This document shows positions 39,897-48,669 of a stretch of DNA of 64,000 bases, piece by piece. The stretch spans positions 310,001 through 374,000 of the forward strand of contig CBDBNT010000004.1 of NCBI GenBank assembly GCA_965208015.1, given 5' to 3'. The number at the start of each line of letters is the position of its first letter. Positions within the stretch are counted from its first letter, which is position 1. The notes under the pieces were generated by a model. The model worked only from the letters and a program-made list of their open reading frames with translations. It ran no database searches and was not told where the DNA came from. The position numbers were made by a program, and so were the translations under genes. The DNA comes from Bin87 sp965208015. GTDB taxonomy: Bacteria; Chloroflexota; Dehalococcoidia; Lucifugimonadales; UBA3495.

Positions 39897-41132
39897 ATGA
39901 AAGCCGCGTTCATCCAGTCCGTCGGTGGCGCCAGCGGCGACATGCTGCTGGGCGCGCTCCTCGATGCCGGTCTGGACTTGGATACCTTGAAAGACACCGT
40001 CGACGCCCTGGGCATCGACGGCGTCGACATTGCGACCGCGACCGAAGCGCGCTGCGAGGTCCGAGGCACTCGCTTGCTGGTGGACGTTTCGGCCGCCCCT
40101 CGCTACAGTCCGGCGCAAATGCTGGAAGCCGTGGACGGTGCCAACGGACTATCGGGGTCGACGCGGGAGCGGGCATCGGCGGTGCTGAAGGCGCTGTTCG
40201 CCGCCGAGGCACGGGTCCACGGGGGCGAGCCGGACCAGATCCACCTGCACGAGCTGGGCACAGCCGATACGCTGGTGGACGTGGTTGGCGTGGTGCATGG
40301 ATTGGAGCAGCTGGGAGTGGAGCGGGTGTACGCCGCGCCGTTGGTCTTGGGCGAGCCCAGCGGACCGAGAAGGCCGGGGGGCTACAGCAACCCGGCACCG
40401 GCGACGCTGGAGATCATCGCGGCCGCCGGCGCACCCGTGGCGCCGGAGCGGCAGTTCCACGCCGGCGCCGGCGAGCTGACCACACCCACCGGGGCAGTGC
40501 TGATAGCTACCCTGGCCGACGAGTTCCGCCAGCCGGCCATGACGATTGATCGCATCGGCGTCGGCGTAGGCGGCAAGGACCCGGCGGCCTTTCCCAACGT
40601 GCTGCGCCTGTGGCTCGGCGAAACCGTCCCCGTCATTGCGAGCGCAGCGCGGCAATCCCCGGACGGTCAGGCGGCCCAGCCCTTCGCTCGCTGGCAGGAC
40701 AACGTTGTGCTGCTGGAGACCAATCTGGATAACGCCACCGGCGAACAGCTGGGCTTCGCCATGGAACGCCTCTTCGAGGCCGGCGCCCTGGACGTGTGGC
40801 ACACCCCAATCCAGATGAAAAAGAACCGCCCCGGCGTCCTGCTATCCGCGCTGGGCCCGGCGTCGCTGGAGAGCCGGCTGGCGGAGGTGTTCCTGCGGGA
40901 CACGCCGACGCTGGGCGTCCGCGTCCGCCCGGTGGGCCGCTACGTAGCGGACCGGGACATCGTCACGGTGGAAACGGAGTACGGCCCGATGCGACTGAAG
41001 CGGAAGTGGCTGGGCGGCGAGGTGGTCAGCGCGGCGCCGGAGTACGAGGACGTTGCGGCGGCGGCGCGGGAGAGGGGAGTGGAGTGGCAAGCGGTGAGCG
41101 ACGCGGCAATGGGGTTCGCGGCAGGCGATTAA
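39897..41132 (+). CDS. larC: LarC, nickel-pincer cofactor nickel-insertion protein
   Basis: Inserts nickel into the pyridinium dithiocarboxylate mononucleotide cofactor of LarA-type enzymes. AAFIQSVGGASGDMLLGALLDAGLDL, VHGGEPDQIHLHELGTADTLVDVVGV (His-rich metal region), GGYSNPAPATLEI, and ETNLDNATGEQLGFAMERL followed by MKKNRPGVLLSAL are family markers. It is one continuous frame, unlike species where larC needs a frameshift. The ATG at 39897 matches homologues; GTGs at 39879 and 39885 are alternatives. Residues encoded by 40632-40657 (VIASAARQS) come from a dispersed repeat. larB and larA are not in the window. Confidence 0.92.
   Translation: MKAAFIQSVGGASGDMLLGALLDAGLDLDTLKDTVDALGIDGVDIATATEARCEVRGTRLLVDVSAAPRYSPAQMLEAVDGANGLSGSTRERASAVLKALFAAEARVHGGEPDQIHLHELGTADTLVDVVGVVHGLEQLGVERVYAAPLVLGEPSGPRRPGGYSNPAPATLEIIAAAGAPVAPERQFHAGAGELTTPTGAVLIATLADEFRQPAMTIDRIGVGVGGKDPAAFPNVLRLWLGETVPVIASAARQSPDGQAAQPFARWQDNVVLLETNLDNATGEQLGFAMERLFEAGALDVWHTPIQMKKNRPGVLLSALGPASLESRLAEVFLRDTPTLGVRVRPVGRYVADRDIVTVETEYGPMRLKRKWLGGEVVSAAPEYEDVAAAARERGVEWQAVSDAAMGFAAGD
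40632..40657 (+). repeat. In-frame copy of GTCATTGCGAGCGCAGCGCG repeat inside larC
   Basis: The 26 bases match the left arm of the intergenic element at 35136 and the minus-strand copy at 29761-29786. In the larC frame they read V-I-A-S-A-A-R-Q-S, between the end of one domain (LRLWLGETVP) and the next (NVVLLETNLDN). The insertion keeps the frame. Confidence 0.85.
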
Positions 41133-41800
41133 AGCTCGCCCGCTGCGCGCAGCTGCGCTACGACCATTCCAGTCACGCCGACGTACTCAATCGTCTGCCC
41201 CACAGCGTAATCTACGAAATCCGCGCGAGCCTCGGCCGGCAGCGTCCGCAAGTCATCCACAAGCCGCCGCGTCCAATCGAAACGGTAGAATAGGACATTC
41301 AGTCGGTTCAAGCCGAGGTCGGTTATTGTGTCCCAAGCCCTTTTGCGCGCATCTCCCGCGAGGCTGGGATGGGCAACTATCTCACCGGTCAGCAAATCAT
41401 AATCGAAATATCGCTCCGGTCTCTCCAGAGCATCGTCAGTACCTGGATCTACGTACCCGGTCGCCGGCCATTTGTCCCGTTTGAACTCTCCGTTGCACTC
41501 TGCGCAACTGAATATCCAGTTTGCCCATTCGTAAGCCAGTTCGGGAAAGCGCGATCGTGGCTTGAAATGGTCAACGGTGGCGGCCTTTCCGCTGGCCTCC
41601 GACGCCGGTTCGCATCGGCGCTCGCAGTACCAGCAAACATTTGCCGAACGAGATCCCAAGGCCGCCCGGAACTCCCGCCAGTATGAATCCGTGGGTCGCC
41701 CGCCGATGTTATGCCGGAAATAATCCACCCACCCCGGCGTGAACTGGCGGGCATAGCCGTGCACACCGGGTGGCTCCGGCCCCCGGTCTATCCACCGCAT
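41129..41800 (-). CDS. HNH endonuclease, Septu PtuB-like
   Basis: A 223-residue HNH nuclease. Zinc/HNH motif residues are visible: CWYCERRC, then VDHFKPRSRFPEL (the D-H core), then FSCAECNGEFKRDKWP (CxxCN...K). It begins 7 bp after the ATPase gene with no ribosome-binding site of its own, indicating translational coupling. An ABC-type ATPase followed by an HNH nuclease is the known layout of Septu (PtuA-PtuB) anti-phage systems. Its last bases overlap the end of larC by 4 bp. Confidence 0.85.
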   Translation of the reverse strand: MRWIDRGPEPPGVHGYARQFTPGWVDYFRHNIGGRPTDSYWREFRAALGSRSANVCWYCERRCEPASEASGKAATVDHFKPRSRFPELAYEWANWIFSCAECNGEFKRDKWPATGYVDPGTDDALERPERYFDYDLLTGEIVAHPSLAGDARKRAWDTITDLGLNRLNVLFYRFDWTRRLVDDLRTLPAEARADFVDYAVGQTIEYVGVTGMVVAQLRAAGEL

Positions 41801-41806
41801 CGGGAG

Positions 41807-43138
41807 CTAGATGCCGTCCTGGGATAGCTCGGACTGGCGGGAACGCAGGAATTCCAGCATCATGTCGCCGTAGCGTTCCCGTTGCGCCTCCAGAGGTGTG
41901 CTGCTGGACAGAAAGTCCTCGTTGACCTGCCGGCGCAGTTCCTCCATCTCTGCCTCTTCCGCATCCGTGAGTGAGTCTTTGCGGCGCAGTTCCAGCAAGC
42001 GCTCCCGGCGGTCGACGGTCAGTTGATCCGTGGGCTCGTCAACCCCCATAAATGTGCGCAGGATTTCGTCCGTGGTCCACCCGATGATGTCGTGCTCGTT
42101 CGTGCTGGCGGCGACCACGCCGTCTGTATCCCGCTTCAGCATGTGTACTTGGCCTTTCTTCAACCCGGCGACCACGAAGGGCGAGTGCGTGGTGGCGAAA
42201 ATCTGCAAACCGCGAAAATGGTCCAGCAGCGCGGGAATGACGCGCCGCTGCCAGGTGGGATGCAGGTGGTTTTCAATCTCGTCGATGAGAAGGATGGCGG
42301 GTTGGTTTTGCCAACCATCCTGAAAATCATAGTGGTACAGCATCTGAAGGGCCAAGAACCGAATCCATAGTAACGAGCTTTGAGTTCCGGAACTCAAAAG
42401 ATTTGCCGCTACCGAATCGCCATCCGCGGTATCAACAGTCATACCAAGGCGAACTTTGGGGTACGTTATAAATAACCCATCACTGAATTCTCTCCTACCT
42501 GTTACCAAATTGTGTGGCGATGTTCCGGTTACAACTTCTGCCAATATTTGTTGTGCACAGTGATAACTGATTTCCACCGCTTCGCTCAGGTTGTATCCAG
42601 CAAGATTGCCCCCGGAATCACGTCGCATAGCCCGAAGACCACCATCCCGCGGTCGAGATTGCACTTCATCAACGAGTAGTTGAAGGGCTATTTCTACTTG
42701 GTTAGCGTCGAAAACACCCCAATCGTACCCATGGCGGAAGATGCTTATAAGGGCTTCGTTGCCGTCACCTACAGCAATAGTCTTTTCAGATCTGCCCAGT
42801 ATGCGCGATAGGTTTTCCGACCAAGGCAGGTGTAGTCGCGTTGCGGGGATTTGTACCCAAGGCAATTCTGACCAGATCACGCCGCACTCATGCTCGTCTA
42901 AATGGATAATTGGCCAACCTTCACTGACGGCGATGGCGAATTGGCTGATGTATTGAAACCGATTGCCACCGCCATACTTATATCCATCGTGAACAGGCAT
43001 AGCCAGCATCCGCAACAAACTGCTTTTCCCAGATGCGTTAGGGCCCGCGAACACGTTCACGCGCTCGTCAAACTTGAAGTCCATCTCGTTCCCAAAAGGC
43101 GGCGTCCCCACTTCAATCGTCATACTTGCGATATGCAT
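41807..43138 (-). CDS. ABC-type ATPase, Septu PtuA-like
   Basis: A 443-residue ATPase of the SMC/OLD-like ABC group: Walker A FAGPNASGKSSLL, the signature-like LLSSGTQSSLLWIRFLA, Walker B AILLIDEIENHLHPTWQ and an H-loop IFATTHSPFVV. With the coupled HNH gene it forms a Septu-like defence pair, expected to sense phage and license nucleic-acid cleavage. The ATG at 43138 has GAGGTG upstream. The middle of the gene (about 42400-42990) is visibly richer in A+T than its neighbours, as if acquired. Confidence 0.83.
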   Translation of the reverse strand: MHIASMTIEVGTPPFGNEMDFKFDERVNVFAGPNASGKSSLLRMLAMPVHDGYKYGGGNRFQYISQFAIAVSEGWPIIHLDEHECGVIWSELPWVQIPATRLHLPWSENLSRILGRSEKTIAVGDGNEALISIFRHGYDWGVFDANQVEIALQLLVDEVQSRPRDGGLRAMRRDSGGNLAGYNLSEAVEISYHCAQQILAEVVTGTSPHNLVTGRREFSDGLFITYPKVRLGMTVDTADGDSVAANLLSSGTQSSLLWIRFLALQMLYHYDFQDGWQNQPAILLIDEIENHLHPTWQRRVIPALLDHFRGLQIFATTHSPFVVAGLKKGQVHMLKRDTDGVVAASTNEHDIIGWTTDEILRTFMGVDEPTDQLTVDRRERLLELRRKDSLTDAEEAEMEELRRQVNEDFLSSSTPLEAQRERYGDMMLEFLRSRQSELSQDGI

Positions 43139-43185
43139 CGTAGTCACCTCAGTCCAACCATTCTATTCCAACGCTGGCACCCGGC

Positions 43186-44325
43186 CTAATAGGTCTCCCA
43201 CAACCGCCCCCACTCCGTTTTCAGCGCCTTACGCACCCTACCTTTGCCGATGGTGTTCAGCCAGTAGCCGTTGTGGTAGAGGTTGCTGGCGGTGTAGGCC
43301 CAGGCGGCGATGGGGGAGCGGAGCAGGGCGTTCTCCAGGGGCTTGAGCGGACCCCAGTAGATCATCTTCTGGCCGCGGCTGGCGAAGGTGTTCTCGTTGT
43401 CGGCGAAGTTCCAGTTGACCCGGCTGATGTCCGGCTCGTCGCCGACCACCTCGATGTCGCGCATGTCGCCGACGCCCAGGCCGCGCTCGTGGGCCAAGCG
43501 GATGAACTTGAGGGACAGCGGGTCGAAGCCCATCATCGACGCCACCACCGCGTCCACGGCCACCTGGTCGGCTCCGGCCACGATGCGGTTCTTGATGTGC
43601 CACCGCATGGCCCGAGGACCCGGCCCGTCGCCGGCGAAGGTGCCGTCGGTGACGGCGAAGATGCCGGGGTGGATTTCCCGCTGGATGGCCAGCAGGTCCA
43701 CCAGCGTTTCGTGGATCACCGAGTGGGTCCAGTGACGCTTGCGGTGCAGCAAGCCGCCGAAGGCGTTCTTCATCGCGCCGGTCATGGTGGTGAAGACGTG
43801 GGTTTTCATCGTCGGCAGATGCACGATGTTCTTCCCGGCGAATATCTCCGGTATCTCGATGCCCTCCGGATAGATGTCGTCCAGGACCAGCATCTCCGCC
43901 TTGGGCTCGTAGCGGACCCATGGCTCCGGCGGCGTGTCCAGGTGATGCGTGCGCAGGTTGTACTTGTCCTGCACCGGCTTGTGCTTGTTGTTGACCTCGC
44001 CCTCGAAGGAGTCGACGACCACCGTGCCGTTGTGGGCGGCGATGAGATCGCGATGCCCCATGTTGTGCAACCCGCGGATCACGCCCTCCAGCTGCCACGG
44101 CGTTGTCGAGCAACCGGGATACCAGTGCTGCCAGGAGATGTTGATCTTCAGCAGCGTCTCCCGCTCCGGCAACAGCACCGTCTCGGCGCCGGCCAGCCGC
44201 ATGGCCCGCTCCACGTCCTCCAGCACCGTCTCCGGCGTCGTCGCAACCACCGACACCACCGGTGTCCCCGTTCTTCGAGATCCCGCCGTTTGCGCTACCG
44301 TTCCCAACTGTTCAACTGTGGTCAT
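43186..44325 (-). CDS. DUF362 domain protein
   Basis: A 379-residue protein of the DUF362 family. Recognisable parts are LKINISWQHWYPGCSTTPWQLEGVI, NIVHLPTMKTHVFTTMTGAMKNAFGGLLHRKRHWTH and VTDGTFAGDGPGPRAM...DQVAVDAVVASMMGFDPLSLKFI. DUF362 proteins are often linked to iron-sulfur or redox biology, but no ferredoxin motif is present here. The ATG at 44325 follows AAGGTG. Confidence 0.82.
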   Translation of the reverse strand: MTTVEQLGTVAQTAGSRRTGTPVVSVVATTPETVLEDVERAMRLAGAETVLLPERETLLKINISWQHWYPGCSTTPWQLEGVIRGLHNMGHRDLIAAHNGTVVVDSFEGEVNNKHKPVQDKYNLRTHHLDTPPEPWVRYEPKAEMLVLDDIYPEGIEIPEIFAGKNIVHLPTMKTHVFTTMTGAMKNAFGGLLHRKRHWTHSVIHETLVDLLAIQREIHPGIFAVTDGTFAGDGPGPRAMRWHIKNRIVAGADQVAVDAVVASMMGFDPLSLKFIRLAHERGLGVGDMRDIEVVGDEPDISRVNWNFADNENTFASRGQKMIYWGPLKPLENALLRSPIAAWAYTASNLYHNGYWLNTIGKGRVRKALKTEWGRLWETY

Positions 44326-44350
44326 CAATCATCACCTTTCCGATTTATGG

Positions 44351-44415
44351 CATGGATGGGCAGGATAGACAAGATGATTTGCTTTTGTTGATCCCGTTTA
44401 TCCTGTATATCCATG
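44351..44415. repeat. Imperfect inverted-repeat element
   Basis: The left arm CATGGATGGGCAGGATAGAC (44351-44370, continuing AAGAT) faces a right arm at 44391-44415 ending TATCCTGTATATCCATG. About 19 of 25 positions pair. It differs from the GTCAGAATCAGG family but has the same GGAT/ATCC style. It fills the gap between an LLM gene and the DUF362 gene and could also act as a transcription attenuator. Confidence 0.7.
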
Positions 44416-44420
44416 CTAAC

Positions 44421-45542
44421 TTACTTGTCGCGAAAGTGTGGTATGACGTATTCGCCGAAGAGACGAATGGAGTTCATCACCTCTTCGTGCGTGGCATAGC
44501 CCGCCTGGAAGATGGGCATGATCTCGTCGACGCCCATAGCCTCGAACTCCTCGATGACGCGGATGCAGGCGTCGGGGTCGCCCACGCAGTAGCCGCCGCC
44601 GGCCAATAGCTCCTCCGGCGTGGGCGGCTTCTGTTGCTGTGGATCCTCCGATGGTCGGGAAGGGCCGCCTCCACGCACGGCGCCGCCCTGCACGTAAAAG
44701 CGGTATTCGTCGGGTACGGCATCCGGGTCGACGCCGGCCCATTCCAGCACAAACCGCTGCCGGCTCTGCTCCAGGTACCAGGCCGCGACCTCTGCGCCCT
44801 TCTGCCGCGCCCGGGCATCGTCCTCGTCGCAGAACCCGATGGTGGAGGCCACGACTTGCCGGTTCGTGAACCGGCCCACCGGCGTGGCGTTCTCGATGGC
44901 CTCGTAGTAGGCGTTAACCAACCCGCGGGTCTTGTCGGTGCCGCCGAGGGTGTTCACCAGGCAGCCTACTCCGAGCTGACCGGCCAGTCGGAAGGTGTCC
45001 TCCTGGGTGCACGCCATCCACAGGGGCGGATGGGGTTGCTGCAATGGCTTGGGGATGACTTCGCGCGGTGGGATTTGCCAGTTCTCGCCGTCGTGGCTGA
45101 ACACCTCGTCGCACCACATGCGGGGCAGGCACTCCAGCGTCTCGACCATCATGCTCTGGGTCTGCGCCACGTCGGTGCCAAACGGCGTCAACTGATATGG
45201 CCCCTTGGTTCGGCCCACGCCCACGTCCACGCGGCCGTCGCTCAGGATGTCCAGCGTCGATGCTCGCGCCGCCACGTGCAGCGGGTGGTGCACCGGCGCC
45301 AGCACCACGCCGAACCCGAGGCGCATCTTCTTGGTGTGCTGGGCCATCACCGCCAGCGTCACCTCCGGAGCCGACGAGTGGGCGAACTCGGTCAGGAAAT
45401 GGTGCTCCACCAGCCACACCCGCTCGAATCCCATCTCCTCGGCGTACTGCACCTGCTTCACCGCGTTCCACAGCGTGTCGTACTCCGCGGTGTCCGTCCA
45501 CGGGCGTGGCATTTGCAGCTCATAGAACATCCCGAATTTCAT
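44421..45542 (-). CDS. LLM-class flavin/F420-dependent oxidoreductase (2)
   Basis: A 373-residue luciferase-like enzyme: MKFGMFYELQMP start, VQYAEEMGFERVWLVEHHFLTEFAHSSAPEV, LGFGVVLAPVHHPLHVAARASTLDILSDGRVDVGVGRT, and QQPHPPLWMACTQEDTFRLAGQLG. It carries an extra Pro/Gln-rich segment near residue 300 (GGPSRPSEDPQQQKPPTPEE). The ATG at 45542 is the family start. The substrate is unknown. Confidence 0.88.
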   Translation of the reverse strand: MKFGMFYELQMPRPWTDTAEYDTLWNAVKQVQYAEEMGFERVWLVEHHFLTEFAHSSAPEVTLAVMAQHTKKMRLGFGVVLAPVHHPLHVAARASTLDILSDGRVDVGVGRTKGPYQLTPFGTDVAQTQSMMVETLECLPRMWCDEVFSHDGENWQIPPREVIPKPLQQPHPPLWMACTQEDTFRLAGQLGVGCLVNTLGGTDKTRGLVNAYYEAIENATPVGRFTNRQVVASTIGFCDEDDARARQKGAEVAAWYLEQSRQRFVLEWAGVDPDAVPDEYRFYVQGGAVRGGGPSRPSEDPQQQKPPTPEELLAGGGYCVGDPDACIRVIEEFEAMGVDEIMPIFQAGYATHEEVMNSIRLFGEYVIPHFRDK

Positions 45543-45585
45543 GGCGAATATCCTTATGGATTGGATTGTCTGCGTACCGTCAATT

Positions 45586-46368
45586 CTACAATGCCGTCCA
45601 TCCACCATCGACCACCAGCAGGTGGCCGGTGGTGGCGCCGGCGGAGTCGCTGGCCAGGTAGATGGCCGCGCCCACCAGTTCCTCAGGGTCCATGCGCCGA
45701 CCCAAGGGCATCTTCACCGACAACTCGGCGCGCACTTCGTCGGCGTCCCGCTCGTCCGCTTCCAACAGGCCGGGCGTGGTGGTCGGCCCCGGGCCGATGG
45801 CGTTGACGGTGATGCCGTGCTGCGCCCATTCCAGCGCGAGCACGCGGGTCAGGTTCGCCAGGCCGCCCTTGCTGGCGCAGTAGGCGGCGCGGTTTACCGC
45901 CCCCACCAGCGCCATCTGCGACGCAATGTTGATGATCCGGCCGAACCCGTTGGGGATCATCAGCCGGGCGGCGGCCTGGGCGCAGAAAAACGCTCCCTTC
46001 AAGTTGGTGTCCATCACCGCGTCCCAGTCTTCCTCGGTGACCTCAAGCGCGGGAGCGCGGCGCCGGATGCCGGCGTTGTTGACCAGGATGTCCAACCCGC
46101 CGAGGTCGTCCGCCATGCGCCGTATGGTCGGCCTGATTTCCGGAACGTCCTGCACGTCAAGATCGCCGGCCAGCCCGACCTGTCCCTCGTTGCGGATGCG
46201 CATGACGACGTTTGACAGGCCCTCCCACGATTCGTCGGACGCCATGTCGGTTACGGCCACGTCCGCGCCGGCCTGCGCCAGTCCGACTGCCAGTGTCGCG
46301 CCGATGCCGCGCGCCGCACCGGTCACCAGCGCCTTCCGTCCCGTCAAATCCAATCCTGCGAAGGGCAT
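45586..46368 (-). CDS. SDR family oxidoreductase (1)
   Basis: A 260-residue short-chain dehydrogenase with TGAARGIG (NAD(P) binding), NNAG, the IASQ serine segment and the catalytic Y-x3-K in AYCASKGGLAN, ending with VDGGWTAL. All catalytic residues are intact. It lies upstream of the LLM gene on the same strand, separated by 43 bp, so the two are likely cotranscribed. AGGAG precedes the ATG. Confidence 0.9.
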   Translation of the reverse strand: MPFAGLDLTGRKALVTGAARGIGATLAVGLAQAGADVAVTDMASDESWEGLSNVVMRIRNEGQVGLAGDLDVQDVPEIRPTIRRMADDLGGLDILVNNAGIRRRAPALEVTEEDWDAVMDTNLKGAFFCAQAAARLMIPNGFGRIINIASQMALVGAVNRAAYCASKGGLANLTRVLALEWAQHGITVNAIGPGPTTTPGLLEADERDADEVRAELSVKMPLGRRMDPEELVGAAIYLASDSAGATTGHLLVVDGGWTAL

Positions 46369-46423
46369 AACGTACTCCTGCGTGGCGCGATACGCCGGAT
46401 GAGACGCTCGCTAGTGTCCCGGC

Positions 46424-46429
46424 ATTATA
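46424..46429 (-). promoter_or_regulatory. -10 box candidate (TATAAT) for the SDR-LLM unit
   Basis: A perfect TATAAT on the minus strand, 55 bp upstream of the SDR start in the 112-bp divergent gap. No good -35 is seen at the normal distance. Confidence 0.3.
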
Positions 46430-46480
46430 GCGATGACGACGGATGATTTCTGTTGATGCCTTTCGCAACCCCGTGCTATT

Positions 46481-47101
46481 GTGCGGCGGTATTTTTCGAG
46501 GCTTGAATTTGCGGATAGCGACGTGCTCAGGTTGCCAACATCGGGGTCGCGGCTAGGGGTTGCCGTCTTCGCGGCAGGCACATTGGTTGCGGTTTTCGCG
46601 GCTTTGGGGTTGGTGGCCCAAGTTGCTACGATCGGACACGCAGAGGCCAACGGCGCGTCCACCATTATCATGGACCGTACCCAGGGTCCCTACCGCATGG
46701 TGGTTGGGATTATCCCCGCGCGGCCGGTGATCCCTCAAACTCACCTGGCCATCCAGGTGTTCGACTTCTCCGACCCTCGCCCGCTGCGCGACACGGAAGT
46801 GCGGATGACGGTGGCCACCTCCGGCCCACCAGGCTCGACCGCATTCGGACCCCACCAGGTGCTCAACGAGCAGACGCTGCGTTATTTTGAGGTTGACGTG
46901 CCCTTCGCAACTACCGGCCCGTGGGATGTGTCGGTGACGGTCGCGTCAGAACGCGGCGAGGAGACCTTTGTCCTGCCCCTCGAGGTAGGCGAACCGGGCG
47001 CCAGCATCCAGTGGATCTGGATCACCGCCGTGTTGGTCGTGATCATCGCGGTGGGCGCGTGGACGTGGCTCACTCTGCGCCGGCGTGCGTCCGCTGCCTG
47101 A
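46481..47101 (+). CDS. Membrane-anchored YtkA-like beta-sandwich protein
   Basis: A 206-residue protein with an N-terminal membrane segment (about residues 25-50), an extracytoplasmic beta-rich domain (GPYRMVVGIIPARPVIPQTHLAIQVFDFSDPRPLRDTEVRMTV, ending PFATTGPWDVSVTVASERGEETFVLPLEVG) like YtkA/FixH-type folds, and a C-terminal membrane helix (WIWITAVLVVIIAVGAWTWL). The start (GTG at 46481) is uncertain; a GTG at 46523 is possible. The stop overlaps the next start (TGATG), so it probably works with the polytopic protein that follows. A link to metal handling is inference from the fold. Confidence 0.65.
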   Translation: MRRYFSRLEFADSDVLRLPTSGSRLGVAVFAAGTLVAVFAALGLVAQVATIGHAEANGASTIIMDRTQGPYRMVVGIIPARPVIPQTHLAIQVFDFSDPRPLRDTEVRMTVATSGPPGSTAFGPHQVLNEQTLRYFEVDVPFATTGPWDVSVTVASERGEETFVLPLEVGEPGASIQWIWITAVLVVIIAVGAWTWLTLRRRASAA

Positions 47102-48657
47102 TGAACCGCCGCAGCGCTCATATCCTGCTCATCGTGGGTGTGGCCGCGTTGGTCGCGGTGCTCGCCGCGGTTTTCCCGCTGTCTGCCGATGCCCACGGGT
47201 TCGGCGAGCGATACGACCTGCCCCTGCCCCTTTCCCTGTTCGTGATTGCCGGGGCGGCGGCCGTGGCGCTGTCCTTCGTCGTGGCGGCGTTGTTCCTGCG
47301 TGCCGGAGCAACCCATGCCGGCTATCCCCGCTACAACCTGCTGCGGTTGGCTCCGGTGCGCTGGCTGGCCTCGCCGCCGGTAACGGCCACGCTGAAAACC
47401 CTGTCGGTCGCGCTGACTGTCTACGTGATCCTGGGGGCGTTGATCGGCAACGAGCGGGCCGCGCTCAATCCTGCGCCGGCGGCGATATACGTTGCTTTCT
47501 GGGTGGGATTGAGCTTCTTCACCGCGCTGTTCGGCAACCTCTGGGCATTAGTCAATCCCTGGAAAGCGACCTGGGGGTTCCTGGAACGGATATTCGAGAC
47601 AGTATCGGGCGGAGGCCGGCTGAGCCTGCACCGCCGCTATCCGGCAAGGATAGGGCCCTGGCCGGCGGTGCTGGTGTTCGTCGGGTTCGCGATACTGGAA
47701 ACGGTGGCCGCCGATGCCGCCGGCCCGCGAGCATTGGGTTGGATCCTGGTTCTGTACACCCTTTACAACTTCGTCGGGATGTACGTTTACGGCCGCGAGG
47801 TCTGGCTGCGCAACGCCGAGGGTTTCACCGTGGTTTACGGCTTCATGTCCCGTTTCTCGGTGACGGAGGTGCGCGCGCCGACGTCCAGATGCCGGCGCTG
47901 CTCCAGCAACGGCCGCTGCTCCGCCGGCGAAACTGCCTGTGTCGACTGCTACGAGTGCTACGCCGCTGCCTCGCAACCGCAGCGCCAGTTCAACCTGCGG
48001 CCGCCGTGCGTGGGGTTGAACCGTCTCGGCGTGGTGACCCTCACCGTCGTTTTCCACGTGATTCTGTTGCTCTCCACCGTGTCCTTCGACGGCCTATCGG
48101 CGACACCCGAGTGGTTGGTGTTCACCGGCCAGTTTCTACTTCAGTTCCCGCTTTATGGCGGCTACATCGCCAACCTCATCGGCGTGCTGGGGCTGCCGGT
48201 GGTTTTCGGCCTGCTGTTTGCCCTGACCTGCGCGGCGATGGTCATGCTATCCGGCCAGGCCGAACCCGATACGGGGCAACTGTTGCGGCGGTTTACGTTC
48301 TCCCTGCTTCCCATCGCCCTGGCGTACCATTTCGCCCACTTCCTGGGGTTCCTGCTCATCAACGGCCAGCGGTTCATCGTGCTGGCGTCAGACCCCTTCG
48401 GCTGGGGCTGGGACCTCTTCGGCACCGCCGACAACATCATCAACATCGGCATCCTGTCGCCGGTTTTCATCTGGTATTTCTCGATCCTGGCCATCGTGGT
48501 CGGCCACATTGCCGGGGTGTACCTGGCTCACGTGCAGGCGACGCGGATCTATTCCACCAAGCGCGGAGCGCTGCTCAGCCAGGTACCCATGCTCGTCCTG
48601 ATGGTGTGCTACACTTGCGCGAGTTTATGGATAATTTCGCGCCCCATCTCCGAATGA
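47101..48657 (+). CDS. Polytopic membrane protein with Cys-rich loop
   Basis: A 518-residue membrane protein with about 11-12 hydrophobic helices. HGFGERYDLPLPLSLFVIAGAAAVALSFVVAALFL and LLSTVSFDGLSATPEWL resemble a family of membrane proteins sometimes annotated as fenitrothion hydrolase, an activity not shown for most members. Residues of about 258-300 form a hydrophilic loop with six clustered cysteines (SRCRRCSSNGRCSAGETACVDCYECY) and a seventh nearby, which looks like a metal- or cluster-binding insertion. It is coupled to the YtkA-like gene. Confidence 0.7.
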   Translation: MNRRSAHILLIVGVAALVAVLAAVFPLSADAHGFGERYDLPLPLSLFVIAGAAAVALSFVVAALFLRAGATHAGYPRYNLLRLAPVRWLASPPVTATLKTLSVALTVYVILGALIGNERAALNPAPAAIYVAFWVGLSFFTALFGNLWALVNPWKATWGFLERIFETVSGGGRLSLHRRYPARIGPWPAVLVFVGFAILETVAADAAGPRALGWILVLYTLYNFVGMYVYGREVWLRNAEGFTVVYGFMSRFSVTEVRAPTSRCRRCSSNGRCSAGETACVDCYECYAAASQPQRQFNLRPPCVGLNRLGVVTLTVVFHVILLLSTVSFDGLSATPEWLVFTGQFLLQFPLYGGYIANLIGVLGLPVVFGLLFALTCAAMVMLSGQAEPDTGQLLRRFTFSLLPIALAYHFAHFLGFLLINGQRFIVLASDPFGWGWDLFGTADNIINIGILSPVFIWYFSILAIVVGHIAGVYLAHVQATRIYSTKRGALLSQVPMLVLMVCYTCASLWIISRPISE

Positions 48658-48669
48658 GGGCGCTTCATC

